Assembly (NCBI RefSeq): GCF_002105155.1
Contig: NW_019028989.1
Location: 620,001 to 684,000, forward strand
Direction of reading: 5' to 3'
Source: Lobosporangium transversale
Taxonomy: Eukaryota; Mortierellomycota; Mortierellomycetes; Mortierellales; Mortierellaceae
Length of the DNA: 64,000 nucleotides
The translations under genes and the position numbers were made by a program. Shown here one piece after another: positions 35,141-49,098 of the stretch. Numbering within the stretch: position 1 is the first letter of the stretch; the number at the start of each line of letters is the position of its first letter. Below the pieces are notes generated by a model. The model did not search any database. It saw nothing but the letters and a program-made list of their open reading frames with translations, and was not told the origin of the DNA.

Positions 35141-38100
35141 GTTGAGATAGCAATAACAACAAACGACAACAAACCAAGAAAAAATTAAATGCTAAGATTA
35201 GTTCTGCGCTACACAACTGAAGATCTTATTCAAATTACCTTGGAGAAATACCATACTTTATGCTCTCCTCTTTTGATAGTCCATCATCGCCTGCCCCTCT
35301 AGTTTTGCCGTTGATTATGAGGTCTTAGGCTAAGGACAAAGGAAACTCAGCTCTTACAGCTATAAACATCGCATCGGTCCCCGATGCAATTCTGGCCTGC
35401 AATCGAAGAAGGGCAGTAAGAATGGTAATAATCCGTCAATGTTGGATTTCGGCAACAGCGCCTTGACTGTCGGTCAGTACATCAAAAGTGGCGAGAGTTT
35501 TGCTGACGATCGCTCTTCTATCAGTTCCTCCTCAACATTTGCCTTACGGAACCTGTGCCTCCTCTCACAGTCTCAACATGCCAGATTTTTACTTCGAGTC
35601 AGCAAGATGCATAATCTGTAGGTTCTTTCATTCACGTTTCCAAATACAAATGCAGACCTTGGACTTCAACTTAAATAGCATGTGTTAATCCATACCTAAC
35701 GCCACCACCGTACTGGTGGCGAGAACTCTGCTATGCGTTTCCTACACAGCAAAGCAACATCCTATTCCGAAAGTAATATTTTTGAATATCTTTTCACAAA
35801 TCAATCAGAATGAGACCCATAGTTCTTTCTAAAGTCTCTTGTGATGTGGCCACCCTCGTTTGGGGCATCCACCTACAGTTGGACCTTTGTCTGACTTGAT
35901 GGGAGTTTTGATGTACTAAGCTTCCTACACTCAACCAACACTAATTTTCAGTTCTATTAATTGTTTAAGCATTGCTCCAGATGTAGTGATGAAGCATACA
36001 TGCACAGCAGTATAAAATATAGACATGGGCGCTCGTGTGGCGCCTTATTGAGTATGGACATCGTAAGTATATATTTATACAACTATCATGTGCAACACAA
36101 ACAAAATAACCAGGCTCCGTATCATTTACAGAAACCATATTCATCCTTACTCCCAAAACAAATATGAACCTGATCTTGTATACAGGCTTATCAATTAATC
36201 TAAACTCATGTATCCAGTGGAAACTGTATAAGCTAGCGTTAATGGCATTCATATGCAGATTCAACTGTGTATACATGGTCCCTAGACTTTGTCGATGTGT
36301 TTTTTATTAGAGAGGTAGCAAAAGAGAGGATCAATTGTGGAGAAAGAAAGGAGTTGCCTCTAGACGACATGTAAGATCGGCGGTCTACAAATTCGGCTCA
36401 GTCAAAAACTCCGCCACTATAGTGCTTCTCTTTACTCCCATTAATCTTCTACTCATTGCATAAAATGATCTGAGAGGACAAAAGTAAATATCTGCGAGCC
36501 GAAGTGTAATAGGCGCGTGAGAGACGTGAAGTCTCTAGTTCGTAATAGAAGACAGTAACATTGATACAGCAGGCAACTCTTCATGATGGATTGAAGGAGC
36601 AGTTTGATGATTCGTGATACCAACACGCCTAAAGGGATTTTCCCATGTGTTGACAAGGATCTTCCAACAATCAAAAAGTCTGCTTCATTTATTAATAATA
36701 AGTGCTGTTTATCAAGATTTTTTTTCACACGCCTCTGTCAGACAAGTTGGCAATTGGCCTGATCCGAACTTGGACCACCGAACTCAAAAAAAACAAAAAG
36801 GAGGGTAGACATTTGACATTTGGCATATCACGAACAACATCAGTGCGTAAATGAATGTATAATTTTATTGTGTATGAACTTTTAGCTAATTGCCAAAGGC
36901 TTGTTTTCACCAATCAACGCCTCAATGTCCAAACAAAAATGGCCGAAAAAATAAATGTCCTCTTTTATTCATCTGCATTGTTGCTGCTGTCAGCAAATGC
37001 CTCCAATATCGAACAAAGAAGGGGTCAAGTTCATATCCTCATTTTACATACTACGGCACAACCTCATCGATTCGTAGGATACATATTATGAAGTGATCGA
37101 GTCATACAATAAGTGGATCAAAAATGCCTTCGCATGCAACCAACCATGTTCGCTTTTTTTTTTTTTTTTTTTTTTCTGCTCCTGTGTTCCTGCTAAAGTG
37201 ATTGTCTCGGTGGATGATTACGAAGAGTTCACAGAAAGTACTTCTGCTCTCAAAAAAAAAAACCTTGTTTTATTGCTCTCATTCACATTGCCATTCTACA
37301 GCAGGATTTCACATCACATCATTCTGGTTTAGTATACATCAGCTTAGTTTTTGGAGCTGAATGGGGATAAAAAAAGAGCCTGCAATAAGCGCCAGGATAT
37401 TCAGTATGCTGGTCTTTACGCAGCACTCCTGCACTCACAAGATAGCCACTGGCTCATGCTTCCTGGTAAGTGAGAGTGTGCGTTGCATGTGCTTTGCTTT
37501 GCTATTACTTTTGCTCATATTCTTCTGGTTTCTTGCTTTCCTTTCTTTTCTTTGTCCTTTCTTCTCCGACCATCATCTTTTCATTTTCTCCTCCTTCTTC
37601 TCGCCCTACCCTTCCCTCCTTTAACAGGCGCACCATAGTTCTTCTCCCATCGCTTTGTCACTCCTCTGATTTTAATCAAAGGCAAGTAACGCTCGCCTTC
37701 ACATCGTTCGATAACTCCTCACCTCCACATCCTTTGACAATTACTCTATTCCTTGCAAAGCCGCGCTGTACTGTTGCATCCTTACAAACATCTTTGCAAC
37801 CTTCCCTCTTGTCGTATATTTTTTTATGTTCTTTCATCACCAGAGTGGTTTCTCCTCGAATTATCGTATTGCCATTAGCATGTTACATGACACTAGCATC
37901 CCCGTTCATTAATTCATTAATACCCCTTTTATTCCATCAGCATACACACTTGCATTTTTTGTTTATAATCCTTGTTGCACTGTACCTGAAAATCAGCCCA
38001 TTTCTTGATCACATGTCCAACGGGCAAGGATTCAATTTGTTTCCTAATAATCCCAATTAATACCTTAAATTGTTCAACTTAATTAATGTGTTCATTGTTG

Positions 38101-38731
38101 GGAAAGTGCTTTCATTTTCTGCTTCTCAGTACCATGTGAGGGTTTCAGCTGGGTGTTTGGTATGGGGTTGTATGCATGATGAATGTGCATAAAATAACCC
38201 TTTTACTCATTCATACACTTGGTTTTCGCTGCCTCTAATTTCAATTTTTGGTGGCATATCATATGAAAGCATGCAGGTAGACGCGCGAATATGGGGATAT
38301 GAGCACTCAGTAACCAGATTTGACTCCGCTACACCCACATTTGTCGTTCACCTTTCGTTCACATACTGTACACTTTTTTTGAACATTCTCCGGTATCGAG
38401 CGGACTTGAAATATTCCCCACGTCTTCTCCACCCGAATGCTCATACCTCTTTTGTGGGTTGAAAATTTAGTAAGGTGTCCATTGGCACATATTCAAACAG
38501 TCTCTAATTTTTTTTTTTTTCGTATTAATATATCAATTCGGTCACTTAGGATTTACAAGGACGTCCCAGCTAGGAGCTTAGGACTTCAAGCACATATTAT
38601 CTGAAAAAAAAAGAAAGAAAAGAGCGAGATCGCCGTTAGTCTAATCCCAGGAGAAAGACTTTCAGGCTTGATCAATAGAATTATTTCCTCTTACCCCAAT
38701 TACACGCCTTCCCCCCGTCTATCATTTATAC
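35141..38731. other. Long intergenic region, no supported gene
   Basis: No gene model is convincing across this 3.6 kb. A plus-strand open stretch around 35340-35620 (SKNGNNPSMLDFGNSALTVG) is weakly protein-like but lacks support. A perfect 8-bp stem hairpin lies at 35700-35721. T runs occur at 37154-37175 and 38508-38520. From about 37460 to 38000 the plus strand is strongly pyrimidine-rich. The last few hundred bases should include the promoter of the DUF3712 gene. Confidence 0.55.
35700..35721. other. Perfect 8-bp inverted repeat
   Basis: CGCCACCA and TGGTGGCG flank the six-base loop CCGTAC. It is an isolated GC-rich hairpin in AT-rich intergenic DNA, with no T run after it and no known role. 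Confidence 0.6.
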
Positions 38732-41700
38732 ATGTCATCATCATCTCAGAGTAAGGTCGCCAAGATGGGCTCCTTCTTAGCTGTTGCTGGTATTGCAAGC
38801 TTGGCTGCCTTTGGCACCTCAATGGCGCCTTCTGCAGACGCTGCAGTCACGTTTGGTGCTAATAGTTCGCCTGGATCGATCATTCAAGGAGGACTTGCCT
38901 CCATGGTACCTAAACCCGTCAGTATGATGGATAAATACCTTGTTCCTGGTCTCCTCAACATGACATACATTGGTGTGGCCATCACCAAACCCACCCAGAT
39001 TGTTGTCAGTGCTAATGCATCGCTTATGAACCCCTTTGGTTCTATGGCATTGCCTTTGGGTGTAGTCGGTTTAAATGTCCTCCTTGACGATGTAACTTTA
39101 GCGACTGTAACAACTACACCCTTGACCATCGCTGCTGGTATTGGCCCACTCTCCGTGAATGCCACTGTCGACGTTGCAGACGGCGAGACTAACCCTGCTT
39201 TGAAGAACTCGATCAAGAATTTGGTAACTGGATTCTTCGGTGGTGTCACACCTAATGGTCCTCCTCCCAAGCTCGTTATCAGTGGTATTAACCTAGCTGG
39301 TACACCCTTGGGATTGGATCCTATCGTTATCCCCACCCAGATTAAACCATCTGGCCCCATCAAGCCTACAGATGTAACCGCAGGAGCGGGAAAGCCTCCA
39401 GTCATTGGCCTGGCTGGTCTGATCAACCCTGCTATTAATTTTACTATGCCGACGCTTAACAAGGTCACACTCAAAGCCGTTACTGGTGCTCAGCTGACAG
39501 GGGGTGTTGGCTTCTCTTGGAACAACCCTCTGAACGTTGGTTTGGACATCCCTTATGTAACAATTGATGTTGCTTTAAATGGCACGCGTCTATTGACTGT
39601 AGGAGTCGATAGCCTGCACCTCGCTCCCGGTAACATGACTGCTGAGACATTTGTCGATCTCAAGTTCAATAACGACCCCGCAGCTTCTGCTCAGTTGGCT
39701 GCTCTTGTGAATGATTTCCTTGCAGGTATGAAGCATTCTTTTTATTTTTTTATTTTTATTTTTATTTTTTTTTAATTACTATTACTATTTACTATTTTAT
39801 AGTATTTGGTTAACATTCAATCGCGTTTTTTTTTTTTCTCTGTATAAAAAAGGCAATGTAAATCACATATTGAGTATTGGCAACTTTACTTTTGGAACAA
39901 AGGATAACACCACTGCCACAGGCGTGCTCCTTAACACATTGTTCAGCGGAATTGAGATCAACTTGCCACTGCTGAATATCAACACCATTGCTATTCAGCA
40001 AATGATTGCTAGTTATCTCCAACCCTATATTCCTATCGATATCAGCAAACTCGGTTCGGGCACTGGTCCTTCATTGACGACCTACCTTCAAGCTTTGGCT
40101 ATCTCCACTGCCCCAGGACACACTCTGTTGATCGAGCCCAAGATTCAGCTACCTTTGCCATTCGAATTGGACTTGAATATCCCTTACTTCGCCTTGGACA
40201 TCAACCTCGACAACTCAATGCTTGGTCAGTTCTTTTTGGCTAACCTAGTTGGTACAGGCTCTGGACAGGTCGGCATCTCAGTCGGGATTGGTTTGGTCTT
40301 CAGAGAACCCGCTCCAGAGATCCCACCTACTGTTGCCAAGTTGGTGACTGGATTGACGACAGGTTCAAGTCTTGACATCTTGGCTGGAGTCTCCAACATT
40401 GCTATTGGTATCTCACCTGCAGATGCTGTAAATACTTTAAATAATCTGAATATTGCTGTACCTATCTCAAGTCTTATCACCGGCTCCATCAGTACTGGCA
40501 ATTTACTTCAAGATATCATGGCTCAAACCAATGTTACTATTGCTCCCAACGCTGTCAATATCAAGGTTGGCTCCCTGGCTCAGTTCACGATCCATGAGGC
40601 TTCAATTGCCGTGTTGCCTAGTAACATGGTCACTGCTGGTATCAACCTGGACATGTTCCTTGGTCTGCCTGTAATTGCAAACATTGGCTACTTTGGCCTT
40701 CAGGTTTCCCTGGATGATGCCAACCTTGCTGGCGTTGGCTTAACTACAGGCCTCAATTATGGTGGCGGCATGGTCCAAATGAATGCTGGCGTGGCCATTT
40801 CTGTTGGCACTGGTCCAGAGATCAGTGGCAAGGTTGCCAGCCTTGTTAATGCCATTATTGCTCATCAACCTGTCTCGAGCTCTGTTGGTGTCGGTGGTAT
40901 TGTCATTGGCCAGAGTGCCGACGATTTGATAAATGCTCTCTCGCAGGTCAAGGTCTCTATTCCTCTCGGCGGTTTCTTGGGTGGCAATGGTAAGCTAAGC
41001 GCGCATTACTGTTGATAGTAAAGTATTCTGGTGCATTTTTGCCTTTTCTTTTTAAACTTAGTAATATTTAATCATATTCCTTTAATGGTTATAGCACCTG
41101 CTCTTTCGTCAGGTTTCCTGGACAGCATTCTAGCTCAGCTTGGTTTATCTCTCACTGACTTGTCGTTGTCTACAATCCCTAATGCTGGACTCCAAGTCGG
41201 CGCAAAGGCTTCTTTCTCCAACCCTATCCCTATTTCGGTGTCAGTTCCCTTCATTGGAATTAGTGGAGGTCTTGATCGTATTGATGTCGTCGATGTGGGG
41301 CTCAACAATTTGGCTTTGTCGCCTGGACCCAACGCTCTTCAGGCCCAGGTTGCGCTCAACTTCAATAATGCTGCAGAGGCTCAGAGCAAAGTTGCTACCT
41401 TTGTTGGAGAGATTCTGGGTGGTCAGCTCGGTAATACTCCTGAAGCTCTGACCGTCCACAACTTGCGCATTGGTGCTTCCCCTTCGGACTACTTCGATCT
41501 TCTCTCACAAATTGATATCTCGATTCCATCCAAGGACATTCTTAATAAGCCTAACATGGATCTTCTGCTGGCTCACCTTGGCTTGAATCCCGCTGACATG
41601 ACCAACAATCTCTTGAACAACTTGCAGATCGGTGCCATCTCTGCCAACTTGAACAGGGCCCCTGTGATGGAGCTCGGTACTTCACTCACTGTCAGCAACG

Positions 41701-44700
41701 TTTCCTTAAATGCCGCCGTCAACATTGGGTACTTCGGTATCGATCTTGCTTTGGACACCCATGCTTTGGCTCGAGTGGATGTACCTTCGATTACTATTTC
41801 GACTGCTAATAACCAACTTACTCTTGCTATCAAGGCCTCAGTCACTATCCAAGACACTCCTGAAATCCAGACTGATATTGCCAACTTGGTTGACTTCTTC
41901 ATGGCCAACAGCACTACGTCTCCTGTCAACAGTCTGGTTATCTCCAGACCTCTGCTTGGTGTTTCAGCCTCAGATAGCATTCAAACTTTTGCTCTCATCA
42001 AGGTTCCAGTTGGCTTGTCTGACTTGCTTCTGAAGGCTAGGGTCTATGTCAGCCAGCTGCTTGCCGGTCTTGGTGGACTGAACACGGACAATTTGGCCAT
42101 ATCTGGACTTGCCCTTGACTTGAACAGCCCTTCAGTCATTGGTATTCAGGGTGGTGTTCAAGTCAAAAACTTGACGTTACCGATTGATGTCAGCATCAGC
42201 TATGTTGGTGTCTCTTTGGGGTTGGATTCGACTCCATTAGCTGATGTTACTGTTCCTTCATTCACCTTGAGCTCAGCCAACAATGCTCTCAGCGTCAACT
42301 TCCAAGCCTTAGTTGATGTTAAGCAGGGTCAAGAGCTGAGCGGTCAGATCGCTAAGTTGGTTGGGTCTCTCTTATATCCTGGTCAAGTTACCCCACCTAC
42401 CAATGTTGTCATCTATGATCCCGTCTTTGGTGGTGATAAGGATCATTTGTTCCATATACTATCTAAGATCAGAATTAATATTGCCCTTGCTCCTTACTTG
42501 CAAAAAATCGGTGCCATTATCAATGGAGGCTTGGCTGGCGGCAGCAACTTGTTGGCTGGTCTCGACATTGGCTCTTTGATTATTGATCTCAACTCTCCTC
42601 AGACCATTGGCATTGATGCAGATATCTCACTAAAGAATATCACTATCCCTGCTGAGATCAAGCTGAACTATGTGGGTGTCAACGTTGCGATTGATACTGT
42701 CGGTCTGGCTCAGATCGCCGTCCCCTCATTCTCACTCAAGCCCTCAAATGGTGCCCTCGCGATTTCCGCTCATGTTGATATCGAAATTCTGCCCAGTGAC
42801 CAATTGACTGCTGCGATCACAAATCTGATCAGTGGTGTCCTTAAGAATCAGACCACGCCTGCCACTAACCTTGTCATTTCTGGTGCTGTCTTTGGTGGTT
42901 CGCCCACTAACGTCTTCACGATCCTTCAGAGCATTGCCATTCCCATCAATGTTGCTCCATTCATCAATCAGATCCCCGCTCTGATTGCTGGCCAGGGCTC
43001 GCTCTTGGACCGCGTCGCCATTGGTGAACTCATCGTTGACCTGAACTCACCCCAGACCATTGGCGTTGATACCTCGGTCTCAATCAAGAATGTCAATCTT
43101 CCTGCTCAGATCAAGTTGAATTATGTCGGTGCTAATATTGGAATAGGAGAGGTCCCTTTGGTTAAACTTGGTATCCCGAAATTCGCCATGAACCCTAACA
43201 ATGGCAACTTGGATATCTCGCTCCATCTCGACTTGGCTCTCCAGGAGAGCCAGGCTTTGACTCAAACGATTAACGGCCTCGCTCAAGTGATTCTCGCTGG
43301 CAAGCCTATCCCTACCACCACCTTGTTGATCTCAGGGGCTGCTTTCGGAGGCTCACCTTCCGATGTCTTCACATTCCTTCAGGGCGTCAAGATCCCACTA
43401 GATATCACTGCTTACTTGAACCAGGCTCTCACTTCGATCAACAGTCCTGGAGCTCCTTCATTATTGGGTAGAATTGGTATCTCAGATTTGGTTGTCGATC
43501 TGAACTCCCCTCAGGTTATTGGTATTGATGCCTCAGTCCTTGTCAAGAATATTACCCTGCCAGCTCAGATCAAACTCAACTACGTTGGTGCCAACGTTGC
43601 CATTAACTCAATCCCATTAGCTCAGGTTTCTGTACCTCAATTTTCGTTGGCGCCTCAAAATGGTGACTTGCTCTTAAAGGTCCATGTCAATCTGGCACTT
43701 CTAAGCAGCCCCGAGTTGTCCAAGACTATCTCTGGAATGGTTGGTGCTATCCTTGGTAATCAGACATTGCCTCAGACTGATTTGATCATCTCTGGAGCTA
43801 CGTTCGGCGCCTCGCCCACCAACTATTTCACGATTATCCAAGGCGTTATTATCCCCATTGATATCTCACCATACATTGCCAAGATCGGTGGCATGCTTGG
43901 CGGCGCTGGTTCATCGCTCAACGGTCTGAGCCTCTCGGGCTTAACAGTCAACTTGAACCAGGCTCCTACAATCGGAATTGATGTCAATGTCGTCATTCGC
44001 AATCTTGTTCTGCCTGCTAAGCTCAATGTGGGTTACGTTGGCTTTGACATTGGTATCAACAGTGTTCCATTGGTTGAGGTCGCTATCCCCAAAATCGAGC
44101 TTGGCTCCAGTGGCACTGATCTTACAATTTCTACTCATATTGATCTTACCTTGTCTGAAACGGATGCTTCTCAATCCCTTGTGGCCGCGCTCGTGAATGC
44201 CATTGTAGCTGGTCAACTTCCTCAAGGCACAATTATGATTTCTGATATTGCTTTTGGTCCTAGCAAAAATAATGTTTACACAATCTTGCAAGGGGTTCAA
44301 ATCCCTATCCCGATCTCGAAAATCCTCTCGTTCGTCCCTGCTCTTCCTGGTACCACTCCCGGTTCAATTCTCGACAAGCTGTCACTTCAGAGCGCAGATA
44401 TTAACATGAAGAACCCACCTAGGATTGGTGCAGATGTGGACATTGCTCTCCTTGGCTTCCAGTTCGATGCCAAGCTCTTGCTCAATTATGTAAGCATCAG
44501 TGCCTTCTTAGATCAGACTCCCTTGGCAACCGTCTCTGTTCCTGGCATCTCATTGGCTTCCGGCAACAACCAAGTTGAGCTCAAGATCCGCTCGCTTGTC
44601 GACTTAGCTAGTGGTGGTGAGATCCAATCCAAGATTGCTGCCATTGCTGCTCAGTTGATGGGTAATGGCGGTGCTCAAAATGTGAACTTGGTAGTCTCGA

Positions 44701-46073
44701 AGATTGCATTTGGAAGCAGCGCTGGTAACGTTTTCCATATCTTGGATAAGGTCCAGGTCTCAGTTCCGCTTGCTCCTTACCTTCAACAGCTGGCTGGTAT
44801 CATTGGTGGTGTTGCTGGTGGCAACGGTGCAGTTCCTCCATTCAACATCAACAAGCTGGATATCAGCGCTCCCGGTGCCAACGATCTCTCTATTGCAGTT
44901 GGTGCTTCCATTGGTGGCATTGGTTCTAAGATCTCCGTCCAGATGCCCTACGTTGGTCTTAAGGTATCCGCCGGTGGAGCTGGATTTGTATATCCAGCCA
45001 TCAACAACTTCCAACTTTCGAATGGTAATATTGCACTCACCCTTGATTTGCCGTTCCAGCCTGCAGCTCGTCAGATCGTTGCTTCGCTCTCGACTCCTGT
45101 TTCGCAACTGCTATTCTCAACTGTGGGTCAGGTCCCTGGCTCTGTAGTTGTGAACAGCATTGAGTTTGGTGCCTCTCCAAGCCAGGCTTTTGATATTGCT
45201 GCCAAGATTGGGCTTGAAATTCAACTAAACTCTATTTTCCAGAAGGCTCAGGCCTATATTAATGCCCACAACCCACTTCACGTAAACGTAATGAACACAG
45301 TCCTGACGACCACCGGCATCCAGGCTACGATCACTGTCCCCGGTGCTCCTCTATCAGTGCCACTCAAGATGAATTTCCCTATCTCACTCTCCGCTTACTA
45401 CAAGGGTGGTAGCCCTTTTATCGGTATCCAGGCTACATCTATATCCTTGGATCAGTCTCCATGGTCTCTCGGTGCTAACATCCAGACCATCCAACCTGCT
45501 TTTAGTCAAGCCATGGACGGTATCCTTCCCAATGCTCTCCAGTGGAAGAATGCTCTTCAGGATGTAACCATTGGAGGCTTGTCCTTGGGCGAATTTACCG
45601 CATTAGGTGAATTGAGGATTACTCCTCCTGCAGTCACGCTCTGGTCACCAATCACTATACCATTGGATCGATTGAAACTCCATCTAGTTCCTCTGGGCAT
45701 GGACTTTTCGGCCGTATTTGACAATCTCGGCCCACTACTAGTGGATTTAGGCACGATTAACGTTTTGATCAAGGATCGTTTCAACTCTGATGTAATCGAG
45801 ATTCAGAACTTGGGCGGACCTATCCGTCTCACCAATGGCAGAAATGATCTCGCTCTCAATGGATCACTCAAGTTCAATATCCTGCAGTTGCCTGGGATCA
45901 TTATCTCACTTCTGAACCCATCCGGCTTCAAGTTTATCTTCAATATGAGAACTTCGAGTGGCCAGCCCATGCCCTGGTTACAGGATGCACTCAATGGTGT
46001 CCCTGCCACTATCTTCAACAACCTGTTACCTATCCTCGCCAAGGCCTTGAGTAACATCAGGTTTACCATTTAA
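38732..46073 (+). CDS. Giant secreted DUF3712-type repeat protein
   Basis: Three exons (38732-39725, 39853-40989, 41095-46073) splice in phase 1 at both introns to 2,369 residues. A signal peptide is likely (FLAVAGIASLAAFGTSMAPS). The body is a tandem array of roughly ten to twelve beta-rich units of 130-150 residues, each with a version of LDLNSPQTIGIDA, a KNITLPAQIKLNYVG segment, and a VFGGSPTNVFTIL segment. This is the pattern of fungal DUF3712 proteins, whose fold is thought to relate to LEA-type 2 and BPI-like domains. The protein has essentially no Cys and few charged residues. No transmembrane segment is evident after the signal peptide, so a vacuolar-lumen, cell-wall or secreted location is inferred. 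Function is unknown; lipid transfer or structural roles are guesses. ATGs at 38732 and 38765 are both possible starts. Confidence 0.82.
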
Positions 46074-46290
46074 ATAGTAAAAGCATACGGAGTATAAGAT
46101 AGAAATGGATGATCTCTTGGACAACACTATAGTTGCGAAAAGAAAAAAAAAGTCAAGTAATATCAAACGCATTTCTAGCTAAAGTCCAACTTATACATAG
46201 TACTAAATATCTTGATGCACACATTATTAAATTCCATTCTAATGAGAGAAGTAAATATTATTGCTATTATGTTTGTTGTCATTGTAATTA

Positions 46291-48968
46291 TTATGATGCG
46301 GTTGTTTCTTGATATTTCCATACAAGGACGCGATTGGACCAATCGACTGTAACAATTGTGCTCAGATCTTGTGACACTGCTGTATCTCGAAACAATTCGT
46401 TGGAATCAGGATGGGAGAGTGTCTACGTTTGTTGATAAAAATAAAAAAAAAGTTACTGAATCAGATCTTTCATATTATCATAATATAGCTTTGAGCGTCT
46501 AGGCCCATAAGTTAGACTTACACCGGATGGCTTCTCTGCAATAATATTGCCATCACGAGCGCGTTTAGGCTTACGGGCCAAATCGTACACTAGAACTTTC
46601 CCATCTGTGGAGCCTGCCACAAGAATGTTTTGCCTCATCTCTGTGAGGTTGTTGCTTTTCGCTCTCTTTTTTTTGGATGATGTTGTTGCTACTGTTGATG
46701 GCACCGCAATCATATTCTCTGCCAATGTGAACTTTGTCCAGCTCTCGGTGATAGACCACTCAAGAATTGTCTTGAGCTCTGCATCTGTTGCTGTACTCTT
46801 TGTAGCCTCCCAAATAAGGATCTCGCCTTGCGAATTCTCCCTCGATGCAAACACGAATTCTCCATCATTTTCATCTTGTTCAGATTCATCCTGAGTCTTA
46901 TCTTTCTCATCGTTTTTGCCTTCAATTCCTTCGTTACCGCTAGGTTTTGTGCGGCCTTGATTACGGATACGTCCTCGGGCACGACCTTGTCCATGTGAAC
47001 TGCTACTTCCATTGTGCGATTTCTTATTTGCCATTGCGCTCTTATTATTGATTTCTATAGCGCCTAAGTCTGCTTTGAGGGCATATGACTCTGAGGAGAA
47101 ATGTGGGATGTAGATGATTTCATCCACGGACGACTCATGCCACTCCTGCGATGGTGGGTATATCTTTTGAGGCGTGGCATTATACAGCGATTTTTTCCCT
47201 GACTCCAAATTCTTGTTGACTTCTTTTGCAAGTTTGAAAAGATTGTACTGGGCCATAAGTCCCTTCTCAGTTCCAAAAATCAGATACTTTTCTGAGACCC
47301 CAATCGCTGTCACTGATGAGCCGTCCATTCCATCAAACTTTGCAAGACAGCTAAAGTAAGCGTAAGTGGAAGTAACAAAGGTAGACCAGGCAAATTTGTT
47401 AGATTGGTTCATTATGATTCTCTGCTATCTTGGTAGTTGTTGACAAACACATACCGGGCTTCCTTCTCAAAGTTATGAGGCGACCCAATGTCCCAAAGTC
47501 GTGCAGTTCCATCCACGGAAGCACCTCCAAAAAAAAAAAAAAAAAAAAAAAAAAGGTAGGATACAGGAGACATGGTGAGAGGGCGCGATACGACCATTAA
47601 AGTTGTTGTCGTTCACAAAGTAATATAGTGCACCTTACTGAAAAGCCAACGCGGGTTGGTGAGCGAAAATTTTAGTCGAAGAATTGATGCTGTGTGTCCA
47701 TGTAAGTACTTGTAGCAAATCCCCTGTAATGGATTAATCAGTTTGATACTACCCATGCGGCCTAATCCAAAATAGACAAAGAGATATTAGAGGAAGGGAA
47801 GAGGGATAGACATATGATGGTATTGGGATGGCCCAAAGCACCAAAGTATGCTGTTCTCCTTCTTACCTGCCACTGCCAGAATATTGGTTACATCATGGCG
47901 ATCCGACAATCCTGACCTATACTCTTGCGTAAAAGTGCTCCAGTCTAAACCACCTTCACCTCCGCCCTCATCAAATGAGGATGCTAAAGTCGTCCATGCT
48001 AAACACATAAATTCTTCTTCCTCCAAATGGCTATACTTGGCTATGATCCTTCCAAGGCTACAATCAATTAAGCAAACAGTGTTACCGCCGCAAGTTGCAA
48101 CCAAGCTACTGCTCTTTTTCAGGTAACTGGCTCCGTCCTTTGAGATATGTTGTTTCTGCTCCAGTTTCCTCCTTCTCTGGATGCCTCCATCGTCATGCTT
48201 ATACTCATCCTCGGCTCCTTTATTACACTCCTTTTGCCCTTTCCCAGCACTACGTTCAACTTGGTTCAGATCCTGCACGTGAGTTCGAATACTTGATAAC
48301 GTTGGTTCAAATGCCACTGCCCAAATATCAACGCTATCATCTTCGTGCCCATCGTGGGTGCTTCTGGAATGCGCTCTAAGCATGTGCTTTAAAACGTACT
48401 CATTTGAGGATTCGGTATGAGTGCCTTTCAATTTACCCTTTTTGGAACTCAATACATCTAAAGGCAATGAAAATCATAATCAGTCCTGACTTATTAAAGA
48501 AAGCCAACAAATAAAAAAAGAAGGTACAGCGTATTCTTTTACCATGATCTTACCCAGGAGGTTGGGATAAGCCCACAGCGAATATCTGTTACCTTCGCTC
48601 TGGCCTTGGTTTTGATCCTCATCCTTAGTTTCAGTAATTTCCCTGGGTTCGCTTCGATATTGATCGATACTTTCAGTAAATCTATTTGAGGTTGCTTTCT
48701 TATCTTTTAAATTAGATGATTTGGAGTTTCCTTTCGAGTTATGTTTCGGCTGCTTAGCAACAGAGTTTGCTGTAACATCCTTCGCATTGCTGAGCTTAGG
48801 GATTTTCTTAGCACGTCGCGGTGTTGCTGTCAATGTTTCTGAGCTATCGAAACGTTCCACAAGGCCGAGTCGCTTTATTGACGCTTGGGAAGTCCCATCC
48901 TGAATGCTTCTGGAGGATCTCTGGACAGAAGATCCCATCTTTGACACGGCAGATCTTTTGGGCGGCAT
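46291..48968 (-). CDS. LRWD1/ORCA-like WD40 protein
   Basis: Six exons in transcript order (48554-48968, 47867-48457, 47639-47761, 47455-47524, 46522-47419, 46291-46422) close in phase to 742 residues. The N-terminal 150 residues are Lys/Ser-rich and disordered. WD40 blades follow: DIWAVAFEP, VATCGGNTVCLIDC, FMCLAWTTL, ILAVAGRMGSIKLINP, HGHTASILRLKFS, SASVDGTARLWDIG, ILVAGSTDGKVLVYDL, and a last blade STIVTVDWSNRVLVWKY in the small terminal exon. The CGGNTVCLIDC and AWTTL blades resemble human LRWD1 (ORCA), which binds the origin recognition complex and repressive histone marks. The leucine-rich repeats of LRWD1 are absent, so the basic N-terminus differs. The related Polycomb protein EED is the main alternative. 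An acidic insert interrupts one blade. The exon 4/5 junction is the least certain. Confidence 0.7.
47529..47554. repeat. Homopolymer tract in an intron of the LRWD1-like gene
   Basis: A 26-nt A run on the plus strand (T on the sense strand) lies just upstream of the GGAG acceptor of exon 4. Confidence 0.9.
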
Positions 48969-49098
48969 TCTTAAAAGATCATTAATTTAATCGTGTTCTG
49001 AAAATCGTTTTAAAGAGTACAGCACAATCTTGGCCCTATTACATCACTGAAAACAGTCACGTAAATGGTCCTCGACGCCTGCACTCCGAACTAGACTA

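Noticed and set aside
35340-35621. Plus-strand open stretch as a gene relic
   Set aside because: Only weakly protein-like; no start, splice pattern or recognisable motif.
37361-38060. Plus-strand open frames in the pyrimidine-rich stretch upstream of the DUF3712 gene
   Set aside because: Phe/Ser/Leu-rich translations of polypyrimidine DNA with no domain or splice support; more likely promoter or leader sequence.
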